NCBI GenBank assembly: GCA_964019335.1
Contig: OZ025710.1
Location: 1-64,000, forward strand
Source: Diplonema japonicum
Taxonomy: Eukaryota; Euglenozoa; Diplonemea; Diplonemida; Diplonemidae
Length of the DNA: 64,000 nucleotides
Direction of reading: 5' to 3'
In this document: positions 47,801 through 47,990 of the stretch, piece by piece
Layout of the letters: each line of letters starts with the position of its first letter
How positions within the stretch are numbered: position 1 is the first letter of the stretch
Notes under the pieces: generated by a model
The model's database searches: none
The model's input: only the letters and a program-made list of their open reading frames with translations
Told to the model about the DNA's origin: nothing
Made by a program: the position numbers and the translations under genes

Positions 47801-47908
47801 AATGTCAGAACACTTCACGTCAGGGAAGGGCGTCATGGGCACACCTTGGTTGTAGAAGGTGGCGTGGCACGACGCCGCCAAAGACACCAACATCATCGAG
47901 CGATGCAT
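8900..47908 (-). CDS. Giant vWA/EGF/C-type-lectin surface protein (13,002 aa)
   Basis: One open frame of 39,009 bases. I start at the ATG at 47908 (MHRSMMLVSLAASCHA, a signal peptide); the GTG five codons earlier is not needed. From the N terminus: a beta-rich module plus C-type lectin domain; vWA domains 1-5; about 32 EGF-like units; vWA 6-7; a second lectin domain; vWA 8-18; a Cys-rich stretch; two EGF-like units; a membrane-proximal domain; one transmembrane helix (9037-9107); and an acidic tail of about 45 residues. Between vWA domains lie runs of 35-45-residue units with a C-x-W-(D/N) core. The FG-HPHG site of each vWA lies near 45460, 43475, 41572, 39958, 38368, 31128, 29575, 27206, 25629, 24118, 22578, 21018, 19472, 17893, 16380, 14820, 13298 and 11753. 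Most keep a D-x-S-x-S metal site. The role is probably adhesion to matrix, carbohydrate or other cells. No intron was found, and no known gene is matched. Confidence 0.9.
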   Translation of the reverse strand: MHRSMMLVSLAASCHATFYNQGVPMTPFPDVKCSDISFTPGAGCSCNTQISGSVVDIEDGFDAATDSLTCGACAGLGITPKFDTTTGILQMSGDATIDQYAQAIASVTFTSTSGAGTSRRLTYNFGHAMYSTHTGNFYEYYPKNNVNCNTVGNCHWDDAQSECADKSKDILGLAGYLITITSQDEQDVASAKLHGEGWIGSADIAKEGEWRWLTGPEGCPPYNLQLTGAARTACDVGYPLPETKNPCSGPDCGQGALIGSGKGSGFVTTAGAYSNWESGEPNEWSQDCPGTCATTGEDYGHYYGSGKWNDYPNGHTSIEGYVCEWGGVGDLCMSKDDVYGSQIVVAGCASYTNQGSCEARLPGGSCKWDTTKNPSCVEAGCHRYGSETTCEGDVMCDWDKTKSPPECVDNYCAVTHTTDADCNADNTADGPCNWSQASGTCQTLVCADVTDKCKCIQSSPQCQWDSSKSSCHNPTVTKTPVCGDLATESTCMADTTCNWDSSKTPLCQLSGCYPLCTEQTCVAKAGCAWTGTDCRREPPGCAGHTDAASCQQDEKCLWNVMWSTANTCVENPCRTHTDQQSCAAVAVEMPSPCTPPAGNPDYCFLNVCDFDSTKTPTCNPKKCLKTSEGKCVAESGCQWVPLQTPPPAGPPSTLVEYCTEEKCKHTTVQLCENDPYCKWDDQKTTCVEAPCPKHPDELTCDQDNVCHWDASKSPPICSPTPCGVKTTQGTCEADTTCMWDATVSPAYCKAATCEKHNVPNPKDKCGCIADPECSWVVDTTGSGNDHCAKTSFSTCPDMDVAFVVDGSGSMSRSFGNHPHGFYGLMETLRDWVKTLPLTGEDHTVGGNSNVKGGGFRLTFIQFSKAEALPREDHPVNCAVGQCTDGLFSGDINELMGDIDWHEANYQGQWTYLHDALLDVADHAFLPSQSPSHRMHIVIIIADGGLTDYNGDACSGTSCGQCPNGCDANWKPTYPGMLDDAQQKLRDEDVIVFGIVMRRFSYHTFQDDNAEAKLKPLVTDPKDDHFMNLMLDEIPGQVLEPFCDPNSKFGKTLIPPVEAKHYQCATWGFKDECNADSLCEWKTPKLTSCSSATGCPELNCQGIPQQYKGLYDCSKCKLQRATVICGATVQSVISGTCEETHCAKCCNKACCDADALCGWITPGETCERKVCEHTDQNACENDPDLLCKWDGSKCDPKPCGSIFVQEKCLNSTNNCQWDTSLDPPICKQIPTCSTKTDPTVCKNDANCEWDCNSTTCRDTKCSYPDTGSCSVDTDCEWLGTMCKEKKCTPAKTQVECKDCDNCVWDAASSTCSEDKCKPLNQADCGSSNVCHWDNNECVTDYCPQYLDDEVKCDHDPRCHWNTATTPPTCQPTTCTTNHNTQYPGLGDAPTQMGTIDDAACTSDPTCKTGTDSKGPYCAPATCSDHTKNCDCIADTNCYWDPAVTPPAPKCKDNKVSSCPDLDVVFVLDGSGSMGARFGTHPHGYYGMLEMLRDWVRTLPLTGEDNTVGINSNVKGGTFRIAFVQFSIENEYWVCKNGANGCDTKYWGCTMPRLSAGKTCSNGQLTGDLNELENDIDWHEANYMGSLTYMAAALDDAVDIFHGSPAHRAHVLVIITDGQMNPVEPQKSTLIPDIRKKLDAEGVVTFGVVVRKSAAHTKADIDAEATLKPVTSDDHDDHFVNVPLDDMLEEVFNDFCDPAGRFGSAIKQQAQNQNSGGTTPPPAQSAAVPCSKWGVKLECRSDQACDWKTPAPTSCPGNGCTNLNCLELPAAQVSAGMACTNCKLSGGAISCTAGSSNQVGSGYCGATKCEEHCEQLPCEQDTANDCFWDTDKCQRKVCSYPDKSTCEADPDDMCMWDTTATPATCVPKKCLHFTPGTCAADTDCQWDPATLACKEKDPDCTTITDKLNCLNHVSGVCDWACASNTCVKKVCNEAAKDPCENSAEGCEWDTGSSICHKQHCVGVTTENACISNTACKWTAATSSCAESKCYKHASEATCQHDTDCEWDPTGCEGCKEKYCFKTFTDSASCNADPKGTCMWDATNKKCIDKTCDAYNNVAMGPDRMCECQADSRCVVDRSVPTAPVCRDQQFTQCPDLDVVVAFDGSTSMNNRFGTHPNGFEGLMEALRDWVQTLPLTGEAAGVTSTDTNGRVRVGFSEWDQGVRLAECPNCACNPVVVKGDGIPSISSMNTQGNNRPADNCGKLTGDKDQLLADLDWHEGESRRPQTLVKEAEEFAGETFKTSPAYRKKILLIFTDGEIQDRGSLGPAGAVLAAEGVQTFGIVLTRGTPNLLDQVNLNALKEIVTDPKDSHALMMQIDDAHQVLDDFCNPNSVFGALITSGSTTKPSTEPACNTVQSIPDCTARTTCQWNSITVACEDHPCFKHCGETDCVADTTNKCKFNNGTLQCEKTVCNDHLNQQACIDNDCTWDATKNPRCIDSPCQATDQGACNNLGKQCTWDTTIQPDPKCVETPCYYDNQTSCVVDTNCEWDDVCPDAADQKCVPKRCSQPDHATQAGCVKDTWCVWTSSLTCELGKCAKYPTEKCCDHDDGCHWDITTTPPVCGEKYCPKTYPTQATKDQCDADSKCMWDSGKLACVEEDCSKLDKCPCRAHPDCYWDAVHNKCTDAKFGECPTMDVIMLMDGSGSMDAWFGNHPHGFYGLIEILRDWAKTLPLTGEKASTNTGAGPASGGLRLGFVQFSGQNPWWFSSGRSEAIQTPDGANKVGTGGHLSGDLGEINDDLDWHEANYMGDGTMIEKGLVMVGDMFDASHQHAVRPRILIIFTDGQIYDPNSLAPARAVLDQEDVQTFGIVIRKQQAHTKADVDAEATLKPITSDAHDDHFQNLMLDEISTKVLGDICDPNGKFGHLIVTSSPSTQAGVHAPCPNHADSHLCNADPGCEWHAAGNECTDSPCIAHCDDQSCIKDTANLCTWNGTDCWKETKCAYTDQTQCVNSPDLCVWDNGVCVLPPCTPNKNQADCEADKDGCAWVNQNGQDVCIVEPCSSAFQSVCLADPACKWDYPLCGNTTKLQCMAKGCDYFTVKGDCDVDVHCVWDAAASTCKDRVCAQFRDERCCDKDSMCKWDITTNPAVCNQKKCPAIQAQQKCDEQSDCMWNTTASPQVCTDLDCSKFPTMCPCNQHSKCYWKPGAGFAGTGACVAVEFGECPTLDIVLVLDGSGSMSAKFGNHPHGFDALMEMMRDWIETLPLNGEDASVGINSKKDNGGVRVGIVQFSGQNYWRSEARRTPGGVGTGGRLSGTLQQLEDDVDWHEDNYMGEGTMIEQGLTQAADMFHASPVDGRQRVLFIFTDGEIFDPNSLAAARAELDREGVQTFGIVVRKATAHTKADLDAEKTLKPITSDPHDDHFKNVMIDEVPDLMKGICDPNGPWGHLIVKDPPQPSSGVHLPCPDYQTQGTCKKDPGCIWSDVGSVCLNSPCLLHCNDSACQSDPNNNCTWVNGSICTNAPDPNCDCAYTTGDPVYNENMCKADAACVWDAANSVCQHDECAAGQPGNLTCGAVNQLCMDPNPAPCTDDFYCDCVPPATRDPKTQPGQAAAVCVLDECVVDCPTCAGTTCSDKNQACFDPSPTVSSLSDWTCTCPPPYTGVAVANAAVCQIDECVDQTCGTCAKTTCSDKNQTCHDPDTTVLSDWTCTCPPPSNQSATAAAVLDCDFDECTIHKDTCENADQTCHDPDHSVTGDWTCNCKPPSNGTATAQVAWCELDECVKTCPSCANTTCTDENQVCEDPNKAAHSTGDWTCTCPPPFTGVATAASAVCKLDECSALCTGTTCANTTCSDANQTCHDPDFTKLSDWTCNCPPPSKQPPSPLKPVMGCEVNECDLHKAVCENQGQVCEDPDQLVADDWKCKCVPPMNGSATAQAADCTIDECVADCATCANDTCSSKNQVCEDPDISVRSTADWTCTCPPPYTGVAIANSATCVLDECAVNCTGPTCANTTCSAQNQTCHDPDTSTLSDWTCTCPPPSSKLPVVGAAVMNCEEDECEKMKQICENVDQTCHDPNQLVPGDWECRCVPPMNGTGVAKPAECTLDECATDCVGPTCANTTCSDATQVCEDPNTAVHSTGDWTCTCPPPYTGVAIGNAAICRIDECVESCPTCADHACSNASQICNDPDTSKLSDWTCSCPPPAQKPPQVGGPVAPSCDVDECTLHKDTCEAQQQTCFDPDQGKSGDWQCKCVPPMNGTATAQPAECTIDECVASCATCANDTCSSQSQTCEDPDTSMHSTSDWTCTCPPPSTGVAIANAAECVIDECVATCPTCSQGTCSSEGQDCHDPNIASTSTGDWICTCPPPSSGFATAKPASPCVVDECKNPDNEKKCADAGQVCVDPVPSLSSRNDWECHCIVPPAIKNASALMNPAECEYPGECETDPEAKKCAAAGHICDDPTPNPMSTGDWVCMCPPPSTGPNVTATTPGGVAGMVCETDECVVVCPTCAQTATSPNNLCTAEGQECKDPDTTKFGDWQCECPTPWTGTPVTGAAANCSLDECVADCPTCSKSACKNAGQTCEDKNTGVHDLKDWVCTCPTPGVGSATAKPATCVCDECKDASQKCAAANQICFDPNTDCNSKDDYTCECEAPYSGTAVAQPATCKVDECKENNATCTAVGQTCNDPDQTKLDDWQCLCPPPSTGMAVGQAADCKLDECVETCATCAGTTCSDADQTCKDPNTDASSKSDWICTCKPPAANNSATGKPAICICDECVDNLVCAGANQTCYDANTVCGTPSDFVCECEPPMIGNATGVPAACSLEECEINGATCLAQGQECFDPDLTKPGDWECRCKPPSSGNATAQPAECVYDECKIQNCSTCANDTCSAAGQDCEDMDTSPSSTSDWVCKCPPPSNHTATGKVAECDLDECKDPTKAGKCTEMCEPGTLDCGQTCYDPNPTTASTGDWECICPPPATGKMVAGPVMHCIYDECEEKETICATEEQKCEDTNQQTLHDWVCECVLPATGNATARPARCLLDECKVQNCPTCANDTCSKVGQECEDPDTTATSTGDWVCKCPPPSTHQATAKPAVCEIDECDIPENNCTANCIIPNTPNCQQVCFDPNTAPDSLGDWTCTCPPPTSGKAQAHAALCTVDECVEHGATCIAEGQTCRDLNTSKLNDWECVCTAPAKGSATAQKATCILNECIEDCDTCSKNTCKDAGQTCEDPNTSESSKSDWTCKCPPPSTNTATGKPATCEVDECKENGWKCTADCTGVLNCAQQCFDPDTNATSLDDWKCVCQPPSTDSAVTKAAICTVEPCIHDNEPACEQDPDGCEWSLLPTPVCKPIPCQHTKEVDCKTETGCEWLVYSGASTNAGTGAVSYEVLVPVKPFPGATCDASCSCATQNAVFVRIGDGYVNGKDSLTCGACTAAVTVNWQAQDGSLTVSGGSGISGDKFAEIVASIEFTTSSTDGGKRSLTWNFGTTLDAAAAATACGGTVDLVGGVCVTEKCDYGTEAKCEADPFCDWVGGTTDPCVIAPCVLYPNEKECSKDPDCRYDVSSSPAMCKEKPCRAFKGTVECNAEDECMWNTTQTKCVEKECSKFNDDRCKCHAEDRCYWDVRSTVPKCVESKFGQCPVLDVVMLLDGSGSMSESFGRHPHGFYAMMEMIRDWVNTLPLTGEDHTVGKASTAPNGGLRMGIIQFSGPIPEAVKTPVGVGSSGYLTGDLAELQGDIDWHEANYIQGSTFIATGLNWAGTMFQFSPSTRERVLIIVTDGAIKDTASLAPAKAVLTAEGVKIFGVVLRKAAVHTKLDIDAEATLKPITSDPHDDHFMNVLIDEMPEQVLNGICDPNSKWGQLLMPGASSESQAGMHKPCPQHLVQTECTTDPGCVWSSVGLSCVDSPCVAHCDEPKCTADTVNHCQWKVVNGTTEASCWVETICPYNDETTCEADPQCDWDASKPDCVERPCNRPTEDECEADVQGCEWIAATSTCVETPCKHTVQADCASDKLCEWDDCAGVAGGGACQKKSCDPTVFTDEVSCTKDTRCQWVSGVTGFTCAQEPCAIHSGERCCNAEGDCHWDISVSPAQCSVKYCAKMNGDQPKCDSDSQCVYENMKCVEKECGKLAECECRKDTDCFWNGDKSFCTPFQYGQCPTLDLVLLIDGSGSMSQSFGRHPHGFDAMMEMLRDWVTTLPLSGEKGSVGVNSQANTGKVRVGIVQFSGQNARGADPGRADAQATPAGVGSSGSLTGDLVELNSDIDWQEDNYYGGGTMISKGLNDVAEMFHASPNDGRQRVLIIITDGQIFDPNSLSQARGELDKERVQVFGVVVRRATAHTPVDDLAEQTLKPIVSVPQDDHFQNLMIDEVPTMVLGDICDPNGKFGKLVVGVNGSTSTGVHKPCKQHALMGECNADAGCVWYDATLSCADTPCMQHCDELTCKNDTANKCAWDSSKGLCQKEPQVGCDSLSVGECPKNPACELSKDNTTCVDKKCVHDTEQGCVADPDKCVWNNIDQTCVEQPCNYPDETSCEGDVLCDWNDGNNPVSYSKDVKMNPFNLTCDSATTCPTMSGCAALVNGAAVSIDSADYIKGKDTLECAECPALGIKTEWSAATGALVLTSANGLDRSLTEFTEAINKVTFVTTSAAGNSRGITWNYGQGVYDARTGHYYRYYASNTVCQATGGVTTAGCTWEDAKQACAAKSFLGVEGYLMTVTTPVETEVATGRIAAEGWMGASVTNGKWTWSTGPEAGSDITSYENWMSGEPSATNGDSYFFPNGEWSSVAKTSDKAVLGYACEWGTANAPACTGSVGKVIVNAGGCAEKKCTETSRTECVADPYCDWIVNTTTCVQKPCTDVMEELPCNRKEGCHWSPSISPAMCVEEPCAKLKDTPTCNADSNCAWEDGKKMCVEKNCNDLTKCNCVEDTKCFWKAVSGGGGSCVKNSYGQCPTMDVVVLVDGSQSMAQSFGHHPHGFFALMEMLGDWIQSLPLNGEAATVGAASQANTGKVRVSVVQFSGRPQFFSPPNTWSGPIINSVAVTPIGVGTAGRLSGVSGELKSDVDWHESNYLEAGTYIAKGLKRAATIFTSSSPVDGRQRVLIIFTDGMIQDAGADKDIMVQARQELDGLSVQTFGIVVRRFAQHTQTDVDAEATLKPIVSAPQDEHFMNLQIDEIPDQALNGLCDPNGPWGHLIVPPQTPSQAGVHQPCQNYIAKTTCVADKGCSWSDVLSACLDSVCVPHCDKLVCEGETSTKCMWDDSLEECFKKPVCQYTDEVSCNNDQECKWDDKCIEKPCDYPDEVSCIADTTYDCVWSTVTKECGEKPCNYNNTAECSADTGCQWEDTCKAPEDQMCIVKPCLYSNETACREDVMCAWNASGCAVATCAHYPDEKCCNRDDGCYWNVQQAPAVCSQLPCRLLGSEGTCNADRNCMWEGSSSTCLEKQCGKYTTRCPCEADPDCFFVVGSNHCTFQRYGTCPTLDVVVLLDGGVSMSRKFGRHPQGYYALVEVVRDWARTLPLSGSAAGAAPANNNAARLAFVQFAGTSLWPAGDAKQALSSTGSGTSEGRLTGVMSEIEKDLEFQEDNFMGGNAARQPVPATTYLLAGLEKASSLFKTSPVDGRKRVLIIVADSPLNDKDKYQTVMADLAAAQVHVFGATVRPFTAQSADDLQADTDVMEVVSNPKDGHFVSVEIDQLAVSLNGLCDPNSQWGQFIAATAVTREPCNLRADKTSCNKDAGCVWFDTTLSCGDSPCLTHCEEAVCKTDTANKCVWNGASCEKEEICKYSDLVACETDPECQVDNGVCIGKKCKHNTEQGCVADPDTCVWNNIDQTCGEKLCNYDNLDQCVLDLKCDWKPLVPECVPKLCTYDNQTACETTEPGMCVWETDKCVPAPCKQYQSEIECKLDDSCDWTTECEPKYCERYETDMNACDNDGLCMWDQTKNKCVDKECGAFQNDTCRCHKDADCFWDKGVCKTAKFGECPTLDIVLAVDGSASMTQTFGRHPHGFYGLMEVLKAWTGKLTLSGEKAGDPTTLTGKTRVGIVQFSGKPAIKIPGTDLVDGAQKTPTGTGSGGRLSGDRTEVSSDLVWQETNFMEGGTYIAAALDVSADMFQASPKDGRKRVLLVFTDGQIQDADKLVDARKRLEQEEVITFGIVVRRFDAHTQTDIDAEATLKPITSEPHAEHYYNLLLDEISDTLDGLCDPNSMWGKYIVDTAQAGVHKPCGNYNEKDVCNADIGCVFRDVLAACVDTPCIKHCSEGLCKNDTTNKCFWKADESVCYKEEGCSKYTGENVCIGDVTCAWRDMKCVDKPCNYPDENSCTADSTYDCEWSSKDGSCTEKPCQHSDEAACTAEAKCLWDKACVGTGIPAMCVLKPCDYSTSADCSADAQCGWSGSACVMKTCSPFADERCCNANEEQHGCHWDVKQSPAICSVGPCREYGESACNSERSCMWEGTECVEKDCNKMTDKCACEADPDCFYSTAPGKPHCTFQRFGTCPTLDVVLLLDGGVSMGKKFGRHPQGFYALVEVVKDWAQTLPLSGEAAGSPTAANSQAVRLAFVQFAGSESWAPSDSRQATTATGAGTSEGRLTGSLAEVEADLTFQETNFMGGSLLMQPTPQTTYLLAGLQKAVSLFRTSPVDGRKRVLIVVTDGELDDADKYQTVRAELDQAQVQIFGVVVRPFDTHTTLDEKAQQTLQPLVSDPKTGHIVNVQVDEIAASLNGLCDPNAAWGKFVGEVAEGRQPCQLHSAKDSCNKDAGCVWFDATLSCADSPCLEHCDSATCIADTLNLCKWNGTVNSCGKVEVCNYPGQTECVNDAECEWKNNACIGKECKHDNEQGCLADPAVCIWDNLNQDCKKKPCVYDNMDSCNLDQECKWNVDAVECEVKKCNYMDKGTCESTEPGMCVWNSNNKCVPAPCKQYANEKLCMADDSCEWSIAIAPGTCNVKYCRKYCDMETSICVEDECNLDPACMTDPVTSICKKKECGMLRNQCDCRKEPDCFWLSGDKTCVDQKYGTCPTLDLVVVFDGSASMSQVFGRHPHGFYGMVEMLRAWVSGLPLSGEKAGAAVTTTPASRKIRVAFVQFSGVATAPLTKTPVAGSAIKTPAGVGTAGRLSGDFAQLSADLDWHEANYMEKGTYVNLGLQMAASILQNSPTDGRRRAVYVITDGQLQDQAYLEDAKAKLDSVGAEVFGIVVRRFASHTKVDTDAEEALKPITSSPHDNHFVNVDMDELASNTGPMTQLCDPATAFGSSIAMGVAGGKHQPCNAYTAKNDCMSDVGCAWNQLSCGTSPCVMHCSEATCNQDVVNDCVNGWDSTEETCYRKEVCAGNQNTCDLETGCQWNTTKSGCEVKPCYHTSEDGCIADTEYVCEWKNSECGVKPCVMSATELECKTEANCEWNTSSSKCTPIKCTPYTVKDDCKSDVMCQWEEVASKCVVRPCVEYADDRSCDADKKCHWDTSAAPGSCQLKPCARYENETTCGLDTGCKWDGAELVCVEKTCHTIPGKCECQQDASCFWSTAGGRARCEEQVFGKCPTLDAVLVLDGSGSMSQSFGRHPHGFYAMMEMIRDWVKTLPLSGELSTVGSNSAPSTGGVRLGLVQFSGEPNSVNPATGGVVNSAQRTPPAVGSGGRLSGDISQLEGDITWHEDNYMAQLTFIEEGLNMAADMLTNDSPLDGRRRIVIIITDGVLMDGDRLTTVRAKLQQLQVITFGIAVRRFNAHSAADDAAEAALKPVVSEKADDHFMSLTMDEIPTEVLTGLCDPDSKWGKFVSATGGGSAGTGNSTIPCVQLDGKITCNRNTGCKWSDTTLSCGVTPCFDHCDQLSCEADVDNHCVFDTATQSCTKKPPCSYTSVPECSKDPECMWESVNSTCVEKPCKHDDEEPCLLDTEGCVWDSVEKKCNPEPCQRQTTSAGCNDLADICTWDVNGKDGPVCKPKRCVSCSAGNQTCCESAENKIWCDYTDSNTCVEKPCVGYVDELSCSSATETQCEWDPTTSPGMCKEKYCAKFNETTCDLEPACAWDFGTCDTKRCENVHEHCACTTDPSCFWHDGTCVDVHYGACPTMDIVVLIDGSSSMTQSFGRHPNGYYALIEMIKDWVYLLPLPGDVGAAGKDPTKYAPGSARVALVQFSGDKNLAGAGSALVSADGAKGRLSGYVPELRQDLSFQEHNHMAKDTFLFEALEMAAGLLSGPAYPVDGRKKIVLVLLGSPVMDESKLAGPLGNLQAAGAHLVGIVVRRSDSHATLDNDAEASLKPIVTEPQAAHFENIAIDDLKAKVFDKWCNPSTSWGSWLVDLKTTDSHLPCSFHHDSAECNRDSGCAWNEGLVACTVTPCLQYCSKNLCVDLSDPSYRCQFNVSGDSTCTKEKICAYVDEQVCLGDYECTWMNDRCEPQPCQHHTEPACVSDLVGCEWTSPGKCTVKKCTFTTSDKCTASGECDWDQAASKCGPKKCTYPVEKDCTDDVKCDWKNAKCEKKRCVEHLEEGSCIAEAGCEWEVDASPAFCKETYCSKWTAETDCNMDAACGWDGAICVPSTCMRYNGKPCDCAADARCFWVESRKSCVEAAFGACPPIDIVVAFDGTTPMQWAFGRHPNGYDALMEMLKDWVKILPLNGDSYIVPKASVKTAGTRVAFVQIGSSVQSMLVTSPTNPSTPSAAGLLSGNLDQLLGDLAFHSANMLGGSGRYMEKAVQHAESVLSSQSPTTRKQVVLMLTSGKVSDEDKLKLAMATLSPTVQVFGVTLRRLNTRTAEDNAAADQMKTLVSVSHDEHFLDLEVDELNEKVFTALCDKTKTFGEAMLKGSGSAAPAVVGVNQPCTTYAVAGNCDADTGCAWSESLLLCTTHTCRTYGCDQTACTADSACEWNTQEGSCYKKPPTCPSQTTQPTCEAVTENGGCAWVMVDVNIYRCVAKPCVGHTAEDSCITDPNVCEWNSKTSTCTKKECTYVSEQECVAAPEVCEWSVDHCKKTRCTAADEATCVTDDACEFDTVCKFKKCRQHDDEQTCDHDYECHWDVSVAPSKCDTKVCTRYASEGACETDPELRCSWDATNNKCVDKDCSKITTPCPCNKDLGCFWDTTFGANGACVSGSFGGCPLMDVVVLVDGTTSMKSAFGRHGSGYQAVMEFLRDWAKTLPLSGDSGKVAGSVKVDNGVRVGVVQFAAQGRATKTGPSVGSGGHVTGLMSEFEADLDYHEAKMIDTDEAYIAGGLRLAQDMFTRPERKKVLIVISDSILIDAGRAEVNSAVSELFGAGVQVFGVLLRPAAAFPSTAGDARDAMLNVLSDVRDEHFLDAQMEDLKAILNALCDPQQQFGRLIASAEGSGVGALKPKQPCPMYFEKNNCNKDAACRWSATLLVCSDSACVRHCDEAVCKADSSNLCEWDATQAICYKKPICDHPMTECSADPGCEWKAADSVCIEKECQHQAESGCLSDPIGCIWDSTKDHCNPRPCTYNTMESCKLDQKCEWDAEIVGTQKWASCVETPCTTTDPSECLKDSRKCEWESNKCNVKPCVQYLDEKTCDHDLGCHWDVSESPTICSEKYCRKHKAEGVCNDDMKCSWNSADNLCKEVVCSDLADQCACNDKEFCSWDTKNSVCKNVDFGGCPSMDVAVVFDGSGSMSQSFGRHPHGFYAMIEALRDWFKTLPLTKEPAATSATQASGVRIGLVQFSAPNKALATPPGTGTGGRFSGSIAELNVDLDWHETNYAMQQTYISEALQFAGLMFQSAAASGRAKILLILTDGKIHDASQLSSARALLDSQGVQTFGVVLRRFSQHTQTDIDAEQVLSTIVSEPRADHYMNIPLDDFSESVLKDFCNPNSKFGKIILDYQGATGAGHVPCGSFGEASVCLKDGLCYWSDTDVACQWSSCHKHCNMDVCVSNNDEQGKKCAWTNGQCERVVECKATTENECRAQECYWDLLDPSKPTCIVMPCTATAEDGCLADPHGCEWDDVTTICKIKECNDKTQMPCDAKANCKWDAAIDQCVERPCVPYKDQTECEKHSFDCKWEGGVCTVIDGCVAHTNEKECGIDASGDCEWKTAHSPVHCGVKKCRVYKTEGDCEAVDKGAQDGCAWDSNKMKCDEGVSLCKDETQPCSCGQVPGCMWEAKTSKCVASMFANCPAVDLVVAVDGSLSMADRFGRHPHGFFAVTEMVLDLSKTLPLTGEAAGVASDASLASGFRVGLVQFSGKGEAMKAPKGTGTEGRLSGVLAEVDGDVHWHEGQFTSHAKDASYLTQAMEMAAKMFESSPADRKKVLIVVADGEIPDAEAPSMVTVSGLLEQQRVQVFATHVRRFSTSSPQDEEERAKMEAFVTSPTNSHAVDATMAELEEMLFNLCNENSTFGYFLSKHGESVHKSSCSEWAMPAGCETDSSCMWSMVKESCAVSPCVQHCSQANCEADVANMCGWDGASCSRKVCTYTPKDTCNAVQGCRWTTGVTGVEECKPDVGCPAKYTEDICDTDSNCKWDASDNQCKERHGCVVYTSLPECNADGECAWNTATSQCEDKTGCAVHIVEKTCTPDTLCLWDVALDVCVEKNCAYYKTSMSCEAPEVAGACKWNTTEGKCVEVEGCASYNADTTTAQANCNDDILCVWKATENTCVDKSGCAKYPNEVICDRNQDENDVQCKWNGTDCEQAKGCARHTDSTTCFGNPTENCDWFTSDDTGGSEAVCAEKCPERTSEDVCVEQAGCGWVDAKCVKLGCAVHTMEQPCNDDSRIGGCEWLPDQNKCMPKNPGACIIRTDEESCVAGTGSELNKCKWVEADNKDAAPKQKDGACIVNPNHGKCGESNVECCKCKPGWSGPECNLCGFEESSDREMCTLCSREGTCSNHGKCGEDNLCVCDGGWAGADCSLRGCTDTQPYWYTAYPNQPLKEKKFSLIIHGCFNASSTKDRVVRVVNATGNPVEDCKQETSRCTETNTGNGLNIGAGDCAKAVQQNASLVEPVAEMELLVDVTATFEASKSENEYTVCWFDGTSFKPLETHDRDGNRKDTIKVTAEADADTGLTSERDNNGNGEECCEGLKLGEACLPAALILVLWIVIVALIAFLVFSLVKSQKEKSDLDDGSKNKKFDDFEMEDGNRTMLRDEDGDKSGAVN
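9037..9107 (-). other. C-terminal transmembrane helix of the giant protein
   Basis: About 24 hydrophobic residues (ALILVLWIVIVALIAFLVF) are followed by a basic stop-transfer KSQKEKS and an acidic cytoplasmic tail ending at TGA (8900). The gene therefore predicts a type I membrane protein with a very large extracellular part. Confidence 0.9.
9590..9850 (-). other. Membrane-proximal EGF-like units of the giant protein
   Basis: Two EGF-like units with the usual CxCxxGWxGxxC ending (CKCKPGWSGPEC and CVCDGGWAGADC) sit between the last Cys-rich unit and a domain of about 160 residues before the membrane helix. They differ in sequence from the central EGF-like array. Confidence 0.85.
9851..31200 (-). 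repeat. C-terminal tandem array of vWA + Cys-rich modules (vWA 6-18)
   Basis: Thirteen vWA domains recur about every 1.51-1.58 kb, each followed by LCDPN, then roughly 7-9 C-x-W units. The exception is the 2.37-kb step between vWA 7 and 8, where a lectin block is inserted. This regular period shows that the region grew by tandem duplication inside the reading frame. Confidence 0.9.
27690..28480 (-). other. Second beta-module plus C-type lectin domain in the giant protein
   Basis: A beta-rich module (AAVSIDSADYIKGKDTLECA to ITWNYG, about 28110-28480) precedes a C-type lectin fold: EGYLMTVTTPVE, GWMGASVTNGKWTWSTGPE, NWMSGEP and GYACEWG. The EPN sugar-specificity motif of the first lectin domain is replaced by GEPSATNGD, so sugar binding may differ. 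Confidence 0.8.
31590..31950 (-). other. Beta-module without a lectin partner
   Basis: It matches the module that precedes both lectin domains (DGYVNGKDSLTCGAC, GSLTVSGG, RSLTWNFG), but the next residues go straight back into C-x-W repeats. The lectin half was apparently lost or never acquired. Confidence 0.7.
32160..37430 (-). repeat. Central array of about 32 EGF-like units
   Basis: Units of about 55 residues start with (D/N)EC and carry C-x-DP(N/D)-x-DW-x-C-x-CPPP. The DEC start recalls calcium-binding EGF domains. Two unit types occur: type A with extra Cys after DEC (DECVVDCPTC) and type B without them (DECTIHKDTC). They alternate with a three-unit period of about 465-505 bp. Confidence 0.88.
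37500..46900 (-). repeat. N-terminal array of vWA + Cys-rich modules (vWA 1-5)
   Basis: Five vWA domains are spaced 1.59-1.99 kb apart, more loosely than in the C-terminal array, with C-x-W units between them. Domains 1, 2, 4 and 5 keep DGSGS and domain 3 has DGSTS, so the metal site looks intact in all five. Confidence 0.88.
46920..47880 (-). other. N-terminal beta-module plus C-type lectin domain
   Basis: The beta-module covers about 47530-47880. The lectin fold follows with GYLITITSQDEQD, GWIGSADIAKEGEWRWLTGP, SNWESGEPNEW, EDYGHYYGSGKWND and GYVCEWG. GEPN and WND are the classic calcium and sugar ligands, with mannose-type specificity in characterised lectins. This domain would be the outermost tip of the protein. 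Confidence 0.9.
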
Positions 47909-47977
47909 CTTAGGAGTGTGCACTCCGGAGGGTACTTTCTTTTTTATGTTACCCTATCTACTTTCTTTTTAAAATTC

Positions 47978-47990
47978 CTGTAGTGAGTTA
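47978..47990 (-). other. Acceptor-like site ahead of the giant gene
   Basis: The minus strand reads ATAACTCACTACAG, ending 69 bases before the ATG at 47908. It is similar to sites upstream of the other genes. Confidence 0.5.
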
